Of a stretch of 22,007 bases of DNA, positions 7,188-13,588 are shown one piece after another. The notes below the pieces were generated by a model. It was not told the DNA's origin. It did not search any database and saw only the letters and a list, made by a program, of their open reading frames with translations. The stretch covers positions 1 to 22,007 of the IMG/VR virus record IMGVR_UViG_3300009505_000077; one strand, given 5' to 3'. Origin of the DNA: a virus. A program made the translations under genes and the position numbers. Within the stretch, counting starts at the first letter, position 1. Every line of letters starts with the position of its first letter.

Positions 7188-8816
7188 ATGATACTTAGGC
7201 CGTACCAACAGGAAGCCGTGAACGCGATTATGGATTGGGTGCGCAAGTCAACTGAGCCATGTTTGATTGAGGCCGCGACTGGGGCCGGTAAGTCCTTACT
7301 GGTTGCTGATATTGCGCGTCAGGTGCATGAGGCCAGCGGTAAGCGCGTTCTATGCCTAGCGCCAAGCGCAGAGCTTGTGGTGCAGAACCGCGAGAAGTAC
7401 ACAGCAACAGGAAACCCTGCATCCACGTTCTCAGCCTCCGCTGGAGGCGTAAGCCTGCGTCACCCAGTTGTTTTCGGTTCGCCGCTTACGGTCAAGAACA
7501 AGATAACAAGGTTCGGGTCTGACTTCGCTATGGTGATTCTTGACGAAGCGCACGGGCTTACCCCAACCGTCAGAACAATCATTGATAGCATCAAACAAAA
7601 GAACCCGAACCTTCGTGTTGTTGGTATGACGGCGACACCGTACAGGCTTGGCGATGGTTACATCTACAAGATCGGCCCTGACGACAAGCCGATGCCAGAC
7701 TTCAGCATTAAAGACCCGTACTTCACAAAGCTGGTGTACCAGATTGGCGCACGGATGCTGATAAGCGGTGGATACCTTACACCGCCAGTCATGGGTAAGC
7801 TGGGTGCTGGTGGATACGACACTCTCAACATGGCTCTCAACAGCCGTGGTCAGTTTGACAAGCAAGACATTGATATGGCGTACCACGGTCAGGGTCGCAA
7901 GACAGCGGCGATCATTGCAGATATTGTTTCTCAATCTCGTGACCGTAATGGCGTAATGATATTTGCCGCCACGGTGCAACACGCACAAGAGTGCATGGAC
8001 AGCCTACCTCCTGGGCTTTCTGCAATCGTCACTGGATCAACTACAGCAGAAGATCGTCGCAACATAATCGCAAGGTTCAAGGCGCAAGAAATCAAGTATA
8101 TCGTGAATGTTTCTGTACTGACCACTGGGTTTGACGCCCCTCATGTTGACGTTGTTGCGCTTCTACGTGCCACTGAAAGCGTGGGCCTTATGCAGCAGAT
8201 CATCGGTCGCGGGTTGCGGCTTCACGATGGAAAGACGGACTGCTTGGTTCTGGACTTCGCTGAAAACATCGACAGACACTGCCCAGATGGTGACATATTC
8301 GATCCTAACATTAAGGCTGGCCGTGTCAGTGAGGAGATCAAGTCTGTAAAGTGCTTGTGCGAGTATTGTGAAACACAAAACGAGTTCAAGGCGAGAAAGA
8401 ACGAGGGTGGATTCGGCATTGACCGGAACGGATATTTCACTGACCTAGATGGGAACCGCGTGTCCACTGAACACGGAGACATGCCTGCGCATTATGGTAG
8501 AAGATGTCAGGCTTTGACCCGTGGACTGGATGGCAAGTATTATCAATGCGATTACAGGTGGACGAGCAAAGAGTGTCCGCATTGCGGCGAAGATAATGAC
8601 CTTGCGGCAAGGTATTGCATCGACTGCAAGGGCGAAATTGTTGACCCAGGTGAGAAGTTGCGCGTAGAGTTTAAGGCATTGAAGAAAGACCCCACAAGAC
8701 GCCAGACCGATGAGGTTCTTGACTGGAAGGTGACGGAGAACATCAGCGCAAAGGAAATGAAACATGGCGCATTGACTGGACGACGCCATACAGGTCGTTT
8801 TCAACGTGGACAATGA
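7188..8816 (+). CDS. SF2 DEAD/DEAH-box helicase with C-terminal zinc ribbons
   Basis: A 542-residue helicase. The ATG at 7188 is chosen because AAAGG precedes it and because the protein then begins with the expected Q-motif-like MILRPYQQEAV; a longer reading from 7053 only overlaps the previous gene. Motif I is TGAGKS (31-36), motif II DEAH (119-122), motif III TAT (148-150), and motif VI is in the IIGRGLRLH segment. The C-terminal part has two Cys pairs (CLCEYC; CPHCGE and CIDCKG), i.e. zinc ribbons. It resembles phage restart/branch-migration helicases of the RadD/UvsW-like group. A frameshifted partial copy lies at 11831-12120. Confidence 0.88.
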   Translation: MILRPYQQEAVNAIMDWVRKSTEPCLIEAATGAGKSLLVADIARQVHEASGKRVLCLAPSAELVVQNREKYTATGNPASTFSASAGGVSLRHPVVFGSPLTVKNKITRFGSDFAMVILDEAHGLTPTVRTIIDSIKQKNPNLRVVGMTATPYRLGDGYIYKIGPDDKPMPDFSIKDPYFTKLVYQIGARMLISGGYLTPPVMGKLGAGGYDTLNMALNSRGQFDKQDIDMAYHGQGRKTAAIIADIVSQSRDRNGVMIFAATVQHAQECMDSLPPGLSAIVTGSTTAEDRRNIIARFKAQEIKYIVNVSVLTTGFDAPHVDVVALLRATESVGLMQQIIGRGLRLHDGKTDCLVLDFAENIDRHCPDGDIFDPNIKAGRVSEEIKSVKCLCEYCETQNEFKARKNEGGFGIDRNGYFTDLDGNRVSTEHGDMPAHYGRRCQALTRGLDGKYYQCDYRWTSKECPHCGEDNDLAARYCIDCKGEIVDPGEKLRVEFKALKKDPTRRQTDEVLDWKVTENISAKEMKHGALTGRRHTGRFQRGQ

Positions 8817-8980
8817 AGAGGCCGACACACCCTACCGCGCTGCGAGATAAAGAGAAGTTGATATGGGGTACTCAGGACATGACAGTTATGCCGCATAGCA
8901 TCACTTACGCAAAAGACCCGAACACAAAGTTCTACAGGGTTATGGACTACAACAAGGAGATAGACGTTGAACCTGAATGA
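8813..8980 (+). CDS. small hypothetical protein between helicase and VRR-NUC
   Basis: A 55-residue ORF overlapping the helicase stop by ATGA and overlapping the TTG start of the nuclease by 14 bases, so it fills what would otherwise be a gap. It starts MKRPTHPTALRDKEKLIWG and ends YNKEIDVEPE, with no recognisable domain. Position and coupling are the main evidence that it is real. Confidence 0.6.
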   Translation: MKRPTHPTALRDKEKLIWGTQDMTVMPHSITYAKDPNTKFYRVMDYNKEIDVEPE

Positions 8981-9377
8981 TTGCCCAGTGCGGGTTTATG
9001 GGGACCAGAAGTGGCGCGGAAAGTGCGCTTCTGAATCTGTCGAGCAGATCACGTTTTTTAACAGAATCAGGAAGGTGCCGATCTACGGAGTTCTGGCTCT
9101 GCACCCAAGGAATGAGGGAAAGCGCCACTTCAAGCAGGTTGCGCGTGAGAAGGCAGAGGGCATGACAAAGGGCGCGTCTGACATCATCATTCCGGGAAAC
9201 CCATCCTTTGTGTGCGAGTTGAAACGCAGAGACAGGACGCAGTCATCGTGGCAGGATGGTCAGAAAGAATACTTGGAAGCCGCTAAGAAGGCGGGCGCTT
9301 TTGTTTGTGTTGCGCTTGGCGCTGACGCAGCAACAGAGGCATTTAGCGAGTGGCTATCAATTCAGGAGACCTCATGA
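8967..9377 (+). CDS. VRR-NUC domain nuclease
   Basis: A 136-residue PD-(D/E)XK nuclease of the VRR-NUC family, which cuts branched DNA or resolves junctions. Visible motifs are the early ESVEQ (E26 and Q27), HPRNEG at 46-51, GASD at 69-72 (metal ligand D72), ELK at 84-86 and a later Q at 99 with a YL. The protein is a stand-alone phage-type domain of normal length. A TTG start at 8967 is supported by AAGGAGA at 8954-8960; no ATG of suitable position exists. The next gene overlaps by ATGA. Confidence 0.85.
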   Translation: MNLNDCPVRVYGDQKWRGKCASESVEQITFFNRIRKVPIYGVLALHPRNEGKRHFKQVAREKAEGMTKGASDIIIPGNPSFVCELKRRDRTQSSWQDGQKEYLEAAKKAGAFVCVALGADAATEAFSEWLSIQETS

Positions 9378-9577
9378 CCGATCAAGACCAAGAGCAGAAC
9401 GACGAAATCCAAGAGATCATCGACAATCTGCCGGACGTGATGTGTCCGAACGACATTATCATTTTGTTCCTAATGACGCTCGATGCGTATAGTATAAATG
9501 CCGAAGAAGCAGGGCTAATCCTGCAAGATGTGTTCGGCATCTATACCAGTCATGTTGACGCGGTTACGCTACACTAG
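9374..9577 (+). CDS. acidic hypothetical protein at the end of the operon
   Basis: 67 residues from the ATG overlapping the VRR-NUC stop; AGGAG precedes it. The N-terminus is very acidic (TDQDQEQNDEIQEIIDN), followed by a hydrophobic IIILFLMTL stretch that could be a helix core rather than a membrane span. It ends four bases inside the convergent gene at 9574-9888. Function unknown. Confidence 0.6.
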   Translation: MTDQDQEQNDEIQEIIDNLPDVMCPNDIIILFLMTLDAYSINAEEAGLILQDVFGIYTSHVDAVTLH

Positions 9578-9888
9578 ACATCGCCATGTTCTAACCAGAA
9601 ATCCATGAGCGCAGCGGCCACTGATTCGGCTTTGCGCTCATGGACAAGAGACATGAGTGCCTTGACCTCGAAGTCTGCCAGCGTGTTCACCTCATTGCCG
9701 TTTGAACCCATAGGGAAGCCGCCACGCTTCATGTAGTCGCACTTGTCTTTCGGCAGTGGCTTCTTTGCCTTGTAAAACCCAAGCGAATTGCGCACTGCAT
9801 ACAGGCTAATACCAAGCGATTTGCGTATAGCATCTTGCGACATTCCTGATTCAATCATCTCTTTGATCTTATGGTCTTGCTCGGTCAT
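9574..9888 (-). CDS. HTH-containing hypothetical protein
   Basis: 104 residues, coupled by ATGA to the HD-domain gene. The N-terminus (EQDHKIKEMIESGMSQDAIRK, then LGISLYAVRNSLGFY) fits a helix-turn-helix of the resolvase/MarR-like recognition type. The remainder is charged and may be helical. Probably a DNA-binding accessory protein. It ends by overlapping the rightward operon's last four bases, so the two transcripts converge without a visible terminator. Confidence 0.6.
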   Translation of the reverse strand: MTEQDHKIKEMIESGMSQDAIRKSLGISLYAVRNSLGFYKAKKPLPKDKCDYMKRGGFPMGSNGNEVNTLADFEVKALMSLVHERKAESVAAALMDFWLEHGDV

Positions 9889-10358
9889 TCCATCAGCCCC
9901 GCTACTTCGTCATACACTTCGAGTTCTTCCGCCATGTCGAAAATGGCATCGAGGTATATGATCCACTTTTCTTCGCTCAGGATGTGTGGCTTTAAGGTCT
10001 GAACATAGAGATAGGCTTCGATCATGTCTGCCATCTTCAGCCACACACGATCCTCTTCTTTCAGCGCGAATCCCAGCCCGGTCAGTCGCAGATAGGCCGC
10101 GTTTTCGACCTTCTTGAGTTCATTCGCCAGATCAGGATTGTCCACCTTTGCGGTGTATGGCGTGTCGCCTGATACAGACTCGCCCGTATCGTGCCACAGT
10201 GCGGCCATTATGAGCCACGCGGATGGGTCTGGGTGCAGTTGCGCTACAATGGTCGCTACGCCCCACTGGTGATGCGCGTTGGTCTGTCCAAGTCGTGCCA
10301 TTGTCGGGTGCGTGTGCCAGCGTTGCACAAGGCCGCTCTTGTATAGGTCAGGGTTCAT
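9885..10358 (-). CDS. HD-domain hydrolase, YfbR/5'-nucleotidase-like
   Basis: A 157-residue HD-superfamily metal-dependent phosphohydrolase. Ligand motifs: HH at 29-30, the HD pair H56-D57 in ALWHDTGE, and a downstream GDTP-x2-AK segment (64-71) matching the YfbR family, which removes phosphate from deoxynucleoside 5'-monophosphates. In a phage this could adjust nucleotide pools for DNA synthesis or modified bases (inference). It is the third gene of a four-gene leftward operon, overlapping its neighbours by ATGA on both sides. Confidence 0.8.
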   Translation of the reverse strand: MNPDLYKSGLVQRWHTHPTMARLGQTNAHHQWGVATIVAQLHPDPSAWLIMAALWHDTGESVSGDTPYTAKVDNPDLANELKKVENAAYLRLTGLGFALKEEDRVWLKMADMIEAYLYVQTLKPHILSEEKWIIYLDAIFDMAEELEVYDEVAGLME

Positions 10359-10567
10359 CGTTTGGTGTCTCCATATTTAAAGTTAAAGGCTGTTCGGGGT
10401 AGTTTACGTCGGCATTTGCGCTCCAGCGCATCAAACCAAGAGGCTGGTAGCGTGCCTGTCTTGAGGTGCTGGTTCACTGAGTCGCGGGTGTAGGCTGTCT
10501 TGAGACCGACGGCATCGCACACAGCCTTATGCCCACCTGCTAGTTTCACAATATCCTTGGGTGTCAC
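10355..10567 (-). CDS. small HTH DNA-binding protein (YdaS-like)
   Basis: A 70-residue basic protein. Residues 5-45 (KDIVKLAGGHKAVCDAVG ... RDSVNQHLKTG) read as a Cro/YdaS-type helix-turn-helix, followed by ALERKCRRKLP. It overlaps the HD gene by ATGA and is preceded by the gene at 10567-10884 with a one-base overlap. It may regulate its own operon at the palindrome 10907-10919 (inference). Confidence 0.68.
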   Translation of the reverse strand: MTPKDIVKLAGGHKAVCDAVGLKTAYTRDSVNQHLKTGTLPASWFDALERKCRRKLPRTAFNFKYGDTKR

Positions 10568-10884
10568 TACACCACCTCACGGACAACAATACATTCCACC
10601 TCACAAGCGTATTGATCTAACTCATCTACCTCTTTCGCAGTTTCAACAATATCGCCATATTTATTAACCAACGCGAACCACTCGCGCGGCTTCTTTGGCT
10701 CTAGGTATGGCTTGGTGACGCGGAAGGCGACGATACCTGTGCGCCCAAGTTTCCACGTTAGATCACCTGCCATGTCAGTGCTCCCATAGTGTGACTGGTG
10801 AACCCACTGAACCTCGCTCTCAGGATGCACAGGGCATTCGCCGCCGTTCCAACCATGCCAATTTCCGTTGTTGTAGTTAGTCAT
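10567..10884 (-). CDS. conserved phage protein with GNWHGWNGGECPVHP motif
   Basis: 105 residues. The N-terminal NGNWHGWNGGECPVHP and the later GIVAFRVTKPYLEPKKPREWF match a widespread but uncharacterised phage/prophage protein; the Cys/His-rich start could hold a metal. First gene of the leftward operon 9574-10884, with its ribosome-binding site (GGAAA-rich) close upstream. The dyad at 10907-10919 lies between start and promoter. Confidence 0.72.
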   Translation of the reverse strand: MTNYNNGNWHGWNGGECPVHPESEVQWVHQSHYGSTDMAGDLTWKLGRTGIVAFRVTKPYLEPKKPREWFALVNKYGDIVETAKEVDELDQYACEVECIVVREVV

Positions 10885-10998
10885 CGTTCCGTTTCCTTTC
10901 GTTTTCGGTAGAATCTACCTAGCACGATAGTTTTCCCCTTGTCAAAGCAATTAGTATCATGCTAACAAGTATTCACAAACACAGGAAAGGATAGAATC
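10885..10998. promoter_or_regulatory. divergent promoter region with GGTAGAATCTACC palindrome
   Basis: A 114-base gap between divergent operons. A perfect 13-base palindrome GGTAGA-A-TCTACC lies at 10907-10919. TTGACA on the minus strand (10945-10940) is a good -35 for the leftward operon and places the palindrome at the -10 area, although no close TATAAT is seen. For the rightward gene, TTGTCA (10939-10944) overlaps the same site. AAAGGA at 10986-10991 is the rightward Shine-Dalgarno. Confidence 0.5.
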
Positions 10999-11319
10999 AT
11001 GGCGCAGATAAATGTTGAGGTTGTTGAGGCTTACGCGACTGGCGAGACCCTTGCGGTATTTGCCGATATGTTTGACGAAGATCAGCAGTTGTTGATCGAG
11101 TGCGTTGTCACTGCTGACTTCGTTCAGGATCACTACGGTGTTCCTGGTTCACCAGTTTGGATGTCAGCGACTAATGAAGCTGTCGATACGATCACGGTCA
11201 ACGACATTGACTACTCGGTTCGTGAGGCCGAGGCTATGTTTGGCGGCGATGCTGTCAATGCGATTTGGGAAATGGCGCTGGATGCAGCGGCGAAGAAGGA
11301 GGCAAGCGAATGGGAGTGA
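10999..11319 (+). CDS. acidic hypothetical protein
   Basis: 106 residues, acidic overall, with mixed beta-like segments (INVEVVEAYATGETLAVF, LIECVVTADFV) and a C-terminal helix (AMFGGDAVNAIWEMALDAAAKK). Shine-Dalgarno AAAGGA eight bases upstream. First of at least three coupled genes. No recognised family. Confidence 0.68.
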   Translation: MAQINVEVVEAYATGETLAVFADMFDEDQQLLIECVVTADFVQDHYGVPGSPVWMSATNEAVDTITVNDIDYSVREAEAMFGGDAVNAIWEMALDAAAKKEASEWE

Positions 11320-11462
11320 ACCAAGAGATGATACTTAAGCGGTTGCGGCGCAAAGCTGAGATTCTGCGCATGGACATGAAGGCGCGTGGAAATTTGCAGT
11401 ACCACGACATGAACGAGATTTTGACACTGATTGATCTTCTGGAGAAGGATTTGGGGCAATGA
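11310..11462 (+). CDS. small helical hypothetical protein
   Basis: 50 residues from ATG 11310, chosen over a longer reading because AGGAGG lies seven bases before it; it overlaps the previous gene by 10 bases and the next by ATGA. Sequence is strongly helical and charged (MILKRLRRKAEILRMDMKARG ends in a leucine-rich tail). Function unknown. Confidence 0.65.
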   Translation: MGVNQEMILKRLRRKAEILRMDMKARGNLQYHDMNEILTLIDLLEKDLGQ

Positions 11463-11668
11463 GCTACAACGAAGCAATGGCAGAACTGAACGAGGCGATC
11501 TACAAGGCGGTACGCGCCGCTGACAACGAGGATGGCGCACCCGTCCACACACTGCGCGAACTGGCGGCAGAGATCGACTGCCTGATCGACCACAACTGCA
11601 CCCGCGCGGAAATGCGTGACGCTAAGGCGCTGTATGATGGTGCAAAGCTGGCGGGGTTAACAGCCTGA
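11459..11668 (+). CDS. small helical hypothetical protein
   Basis: 69 residues, joined to its neighbour by ATGA. All-helical and acidic, with two Cys and one His in CLIDHNCTR that are too few for a clear zinc site. Its TGA stop sits within CCTGAGTG, where a further reading frame could begin (see next entry). Confidence 0.62.
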   Translation: MSYNEAMAELNEAIYKAVRAADNEDGAPVHTLRELAAEIDCLIDHNCTRAEMRDAKALYDGAKLAGLTA

Positions 11669-11907
11669 GTGACGCACCAGAACGGATATGGACTACAAAA
11701 GGTGAAGGCGGCATAACCGGCGCATGGAATGCGACACCCTCGAAGCCACCCAAGCCGCAGCCCAAGCCCACTATGAGCGCAGCATCTTGGACGCGCTGGA
11801 ATGACCCGCAAAATCATCAAATTCGTCAGCTTATGGGCCGTGTTCTGGTTCTGCGTCGGGTTTGCTCAAGGGGTGCCGCAAGTCCTTGCCGCCCGCTGAC
11901 GCACTAA
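11665..11907 (+). pseudogene. possible truncated phage protein lacking a standard start
   Basis: After the stop at 11668 a frame is open to a TAA at 11905-11907. It begins SDAPERIWTTKGEGG, then GAWNATPSKPPK, close to small phage proteins that start with a PERIW motif. There is no ATG, GTG or TTG at its head; only a CTG at 11665-11667 that overlaps the upstream stop as CTGA, mimicking the ATGA coupling used elsewhere. The last residues come from DNA antisense to the helicase remnant, so the C-terminus is probably not original. Either a decayed gene or one using CTG. Confidence 0.35.
11801..11899 (+). CDS. 32-residue predicted membrane peptide, chimeric C-terminus
   Basis: ATG 11801 overlaps as ATGA a 26-codon ORF (11724-11804). 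The peptide starts MTRKIIK and then has a hydrophobic span (FVSLWAVFWFCVGFA), a plausible single membrane helix or signal sequence. Its last nine residues (GVPQVLAAR) are encoded by DNA that on the other strand is the RHP end of the helicase remnant, so the original C-terminus may have been lost at the breakpoint near 11870. Low confidence that it is expressed; it competes with the overlapping frame 11665-11907. Confidence 0.35.
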   Translation: MTRKIIKFVSLWAVFWFCVGFAQGVPQVLAAR

Positions 11908-12120
11908 ACATGCTGGCCTTATAGCCCGCTTCTAAATACTTGGAGCGGTTCTGCGTTACAAGTTCCGCAGACGGCGCAAGGCACAACACCCGCTTGCCTG
12001 TCTTGTCGTGTATCGTCCGCGCAATCGCTGCAATGACGTGTGACTTTCCAGCGCCTGTTGCAAGGTCCAGCATTGCTGGATCGCGGCGTCATGGGCTTCT
12101 TGTTGATATGGTCTAAGCAT
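11831..12120 (-). pseudogene. truncated and frameshifted second copy of the SF2 helicase N-terminus
   Basis: From ATG 12120 the minus strand reads LRPYQQEAHDAAI, matching the start of the helicase at 7188. The homology then continues in another frame from near 12080 as PAMLDLATGAGKS, so a small out-of-frame deletion has removed roughly seven codons. A hand alignment of 63 residues from the Walker A to RHP shows 44 identities with the intact helicase. Homology stops at about 11870, before the DEAH box; the reading frame runs on to 11831 in unrelated sequence. It cannot encode a working helicase. ATG 12120 overlaps the stop of a 16-codon ORF (12121-12171), itself coupled to 12168-12494, so an intact gene once belonged to this operon. 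Confidence 0.82.
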
Positions 12121-12171
12121 TTACCAAAGTTCCTGTTGCTCTTGGTTCCGTTTCTTTTCGGCGCGTGTCAT
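12121..12171 (-). CDS. tiny coupled ORF (16 residues)
   Basis: ATG at 12171 overlaps the upstream stop as ATGA, and its TAA abuts the ATG of the helicase remnant (TAAATG). The peptide is highly charged (MTRAEKKRNQEQQELW). It may be a translation-coupling leader to the former helicase or the remains of a longer gene. Only its position supports it. Confidence 0.3.
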   Translation of the reverse strand: MTRAEKKRNQEQQELW

Positions 12172-12494
12172 AGCATATATTCCCTTATCCATTCGCGCAG
12201 GTCGTGGACAGTCTCGGCATTGTCAAATGCGCGCATTTTATTTTCTTCAAACAGGTATTGTTCATTTAATTCCTCGCACTGCATACAGACTGTTTCTCCA
12301 GCATCGTGGCGAGTTTTAGAGATCTTTCCCGTGCAGTCTGGGGCGATACCGCTGGCGCATTTTGGGAGAGTATTCTGCACCCTTTCCCATTCTTTTTGCT
12401 TACGTAAGTACGCTTCGCCGCATGGCTTGCAGTATCTCTTGCGCCACGGGCCGCCTTGTGCGTCTCGACCGCATGATAATTTACATTTCGGCAT
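12168..12494 (-). CDS. zinc-knuckle hypothetical protein
   Basis: 108 residues with eight cysteines arranged as two likely zinc sites: C4, C8, C22, C25 and C46, C54, C70, C73 (CKLSC ... YCKPC; CMQC). The C-terminal 35 residues are acidic and helical. Such small Cys-rich proteins are frequent in phages; function unknown. It is preceded by the structured element at 12509-12571, with Shine-Dalgarno AAGGATAA within it or immediately after, so its expression may be controlled by that element. It lies in the leftward methyltransferase operon. Confidence 0.68.
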   Translation of the reverse strand: MPKCKLSCGRDAQGGPWRKRYCKPCGEAYLRKQKEWERVQNTLPKCASGIAPDCTGKISKTRHDAGETVCMQCEELNEQYLFEENKMRAFDNAETVHDLREWIREYML

Positions 12495-12508
12495 GGTCTG
12501 TTATCCTT

Positions 12509-12571
12509 AAAAAGCCCGCGCTGCGCCTTGAATACTCAAGGTAATCGGCTCCACACCTTCGCAGCGCGGGC
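12509..12571 (-). promoter_or_regulatory. structured leader/terminator RNA element, copy 2
   Basis: On the minus strand a perfect 12-bp outer stem forms between 12571-12560 (GCCCGCGCTGCG) and 12525-12514, followed by five T (12513-12509). The interior has AAGGT (12559-12555), CCGATTA (12548-12542) and the hairpin CCTTGA-GTAT-TCAAGG (12541-12526). AAGGATAA (12508-12501) then gives the ribosome-binding site for the ATG at 12494. Interior sequence, GTAT loop and position match copy 1 (5080-5144), while the outer stems differ in sequence but keep pairing. Confidence 0.75.
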
Positions 12572-12576
12572 GGTTG

Positions 12577-12592
12577 ACCCCTAGAAGGGGGT
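12577..12592. terminator. short GC hairpin after the methyltransferase/zinc ORF
   Basis: ACCCC-TAGAAG-GGGGT forms a small stem just after the stop at 12596 on the minus strand and before the structured element. There is no strong T-run on either strand, so it may be a pause site or weak terminator only. Confidence 0.3.
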
Positions 12593-12595
12593 TTA

Positions 12596-12751
12596 TTAAT
12601 CGTCTTTGTGCTCATCCCTGTGGCATTGAACGCAAATCCATATAACATCTAATGGCTTTGTGTAGTCGTGGTGATGAGCGTGAATATGCCTGCTTTTCCT
12701 TACAGCCTTGCACCTGCTGCAATGATCAGGTTTTTGTATTTTCCCGTCCTT
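12596..12751 (-). CDS. HNH-like zinc protein in frame directly after the methyltransferase amber stop
   Basis: 51 codons follow the methyltransferase TAG (12754-12752) in the same frame, ending at TAA 12598-12596. The text has C11 and C14 (CSRC), then HIHAHHHDYTKPLDVIWICVQ and CH-x3-H, the pattern C-x2-C ... HHxDYxKPLxVxWxCxxCHxxxH of small zinc/HNH-like proteins common in phages. There is no ATG, GTG or TTG. GAAGGAC in front of an ATA codon (about residue 5) could allow a rare start; UAG read-through would fuse it to the methyltransferase; or the start was lost. The domain itself looks intact. Confidence 0.55.
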   Translation of the reverse strand, partial: KDGKIQKPDHCSRCKAVRKSRHIHAHHHDYTKPLDVIWICVQCHRDEHKDD

Positions 12752-13447
12752 CTAATGGTTGATGTAGCGTCGTGCATCTTGCAGCGCTTTTGCGATGATA
12801 AAAGGTATGGTCGGCACTACCGCGTTTCCGAGCAATGCAAGTCTGTGCTTTTGATCGGGAACCCCATCAGCCACTCGACAAATTCGGGGTTCGGTCGGCC
12901 ACTCAGGAACGTGCTTAACGAAGTGCCGCCTTGTGAGAACTTGGCCTTCCGGTAGCCTGTCTCCGAGGCCAGCGGGGTAGGAAATAACCCATAGCCTGTC
13001 CCGAGAATGCGGCGCGTCAACGGCTGTAGCTGGGATGCAGTGCCATTCCGCATCATACCCGATCTCGCTGAGCTCACTGAGGATGCGATCAAGTCCTTTG
13101 GTTCGCAAGACAGGAGAGTTTTCAATGATCGCGAATGTAGGATTGTGTCTTCGAATTTGCTGGTAAAATTCAGACCATAGGCCGCTTTTCTTTCCTGCAA
13201 TGCCGACCATAGATCCTGAGTTTGCAAGGCTAATGTCTTGGCATGGGAAACCTCCGCAAACAATGTCAACTGATCCGTTGTATTCTGCACTAATTACGTC
13301 TCCAAGATTGGGTGTTTCAGGCCAGCGATGGTGCAGAACTCTTGATGGGTATTCTGCTATTTCGCTATGTGCGATCACTTCAATTCCAGCGCGCTTAAAG
13401 CCGTCAGAAAATCCGCCGCCGCCGCTGAATAGGTCGAGCGCTCGCAT
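12752..13447 (-). CDS. DNA cytosine-C5 methyltransferase
   Basis: A 231-residue m5C methyltransferase. Motif I LDLFSGGGGFSDGF (4-17) binds SAM; motif IV GGFPCQDIS carries catalytic C69; motif VI IIENS (108-112); motif VIII HSRDRLW (147-153); motif X GNAVVP (207-212). The target-recognition region between VIII and X is short, so the enzyme is small, as in phage solitary Dcm-like enzymes; the target cannot be read from sequence. No restriction partner is adjacent, suggesting protection of phage DNA (inference). AAAAAGGA lies before its ATG. It diverges from the recombinase across a TGTCA-rich region. Confidence 0.9.
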   Translation of the reverse strand: MRALDLFSGGGGFSDGFKRAGIEVIAHSEIAEYPSRVLHHRWPETPNLGDVISAEYNGSVDIVCGGFPCQDISLANSGSMVGIAGKKSGLWSEFYQQIRRHNPTFAIIENSPVLRTKGLDRILSELSEIGYDAEWHCIPATAVDAPHSRDRLWVISYPAGLGDRLPEGQVLTRRHFVKHVPEWPTEPRICRVADGVPDQKHRLALLGNAVVPTIPFIIAKALQDARRYINH

Positions 13448-13588
13448 TCAATTGGTCCTTTTTGCGTTTCGTTACCTATCACTAAACCCTGTCACATAGG
13501 ATGTCAACAAAGGATTGTCATAAAATGTCATTTACTGTCACTTTCTTTTCTGCTACACCAATGTTGAATTTAAGGGAATCTGTCACTT
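13448..13588. promoter_or_regulatory. divergent control region with six TGTCA repeats
   Basis: TGTCA starts at 13490, 13502, 13516, 13526, 13536 and 13581, all on the plus strand; five fall within 51 bases and three are spaced exactly 10 bases, i.e. on one face of the helix. CTGTCAC is the extended form at three of them. The copy at 13502 reads TTGACA leftward and could be the methyltransferase -35. The same half-site occurs at 3463-3508. A repressor operator, or a binding array for the adjacent serine recombinase (like resolvase res sites), are the likely explanations. Confidence 0.6.

Noticed and set aside
12040-12510. Long rightward open frame of 156 codons opposite the zinc-knuckle protein and helicase remnant
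   Set aside because: It is antisense to a protein with a clear Cys pattern and to helicase homology, with no ribosome-binding site and no recognisable content.
12817-13290. 157-codon leftward frame within the methyltransferase gene
   Set aside because: It lies in another frame of a gene with all m5C methyltransferase motifs; a shadow.
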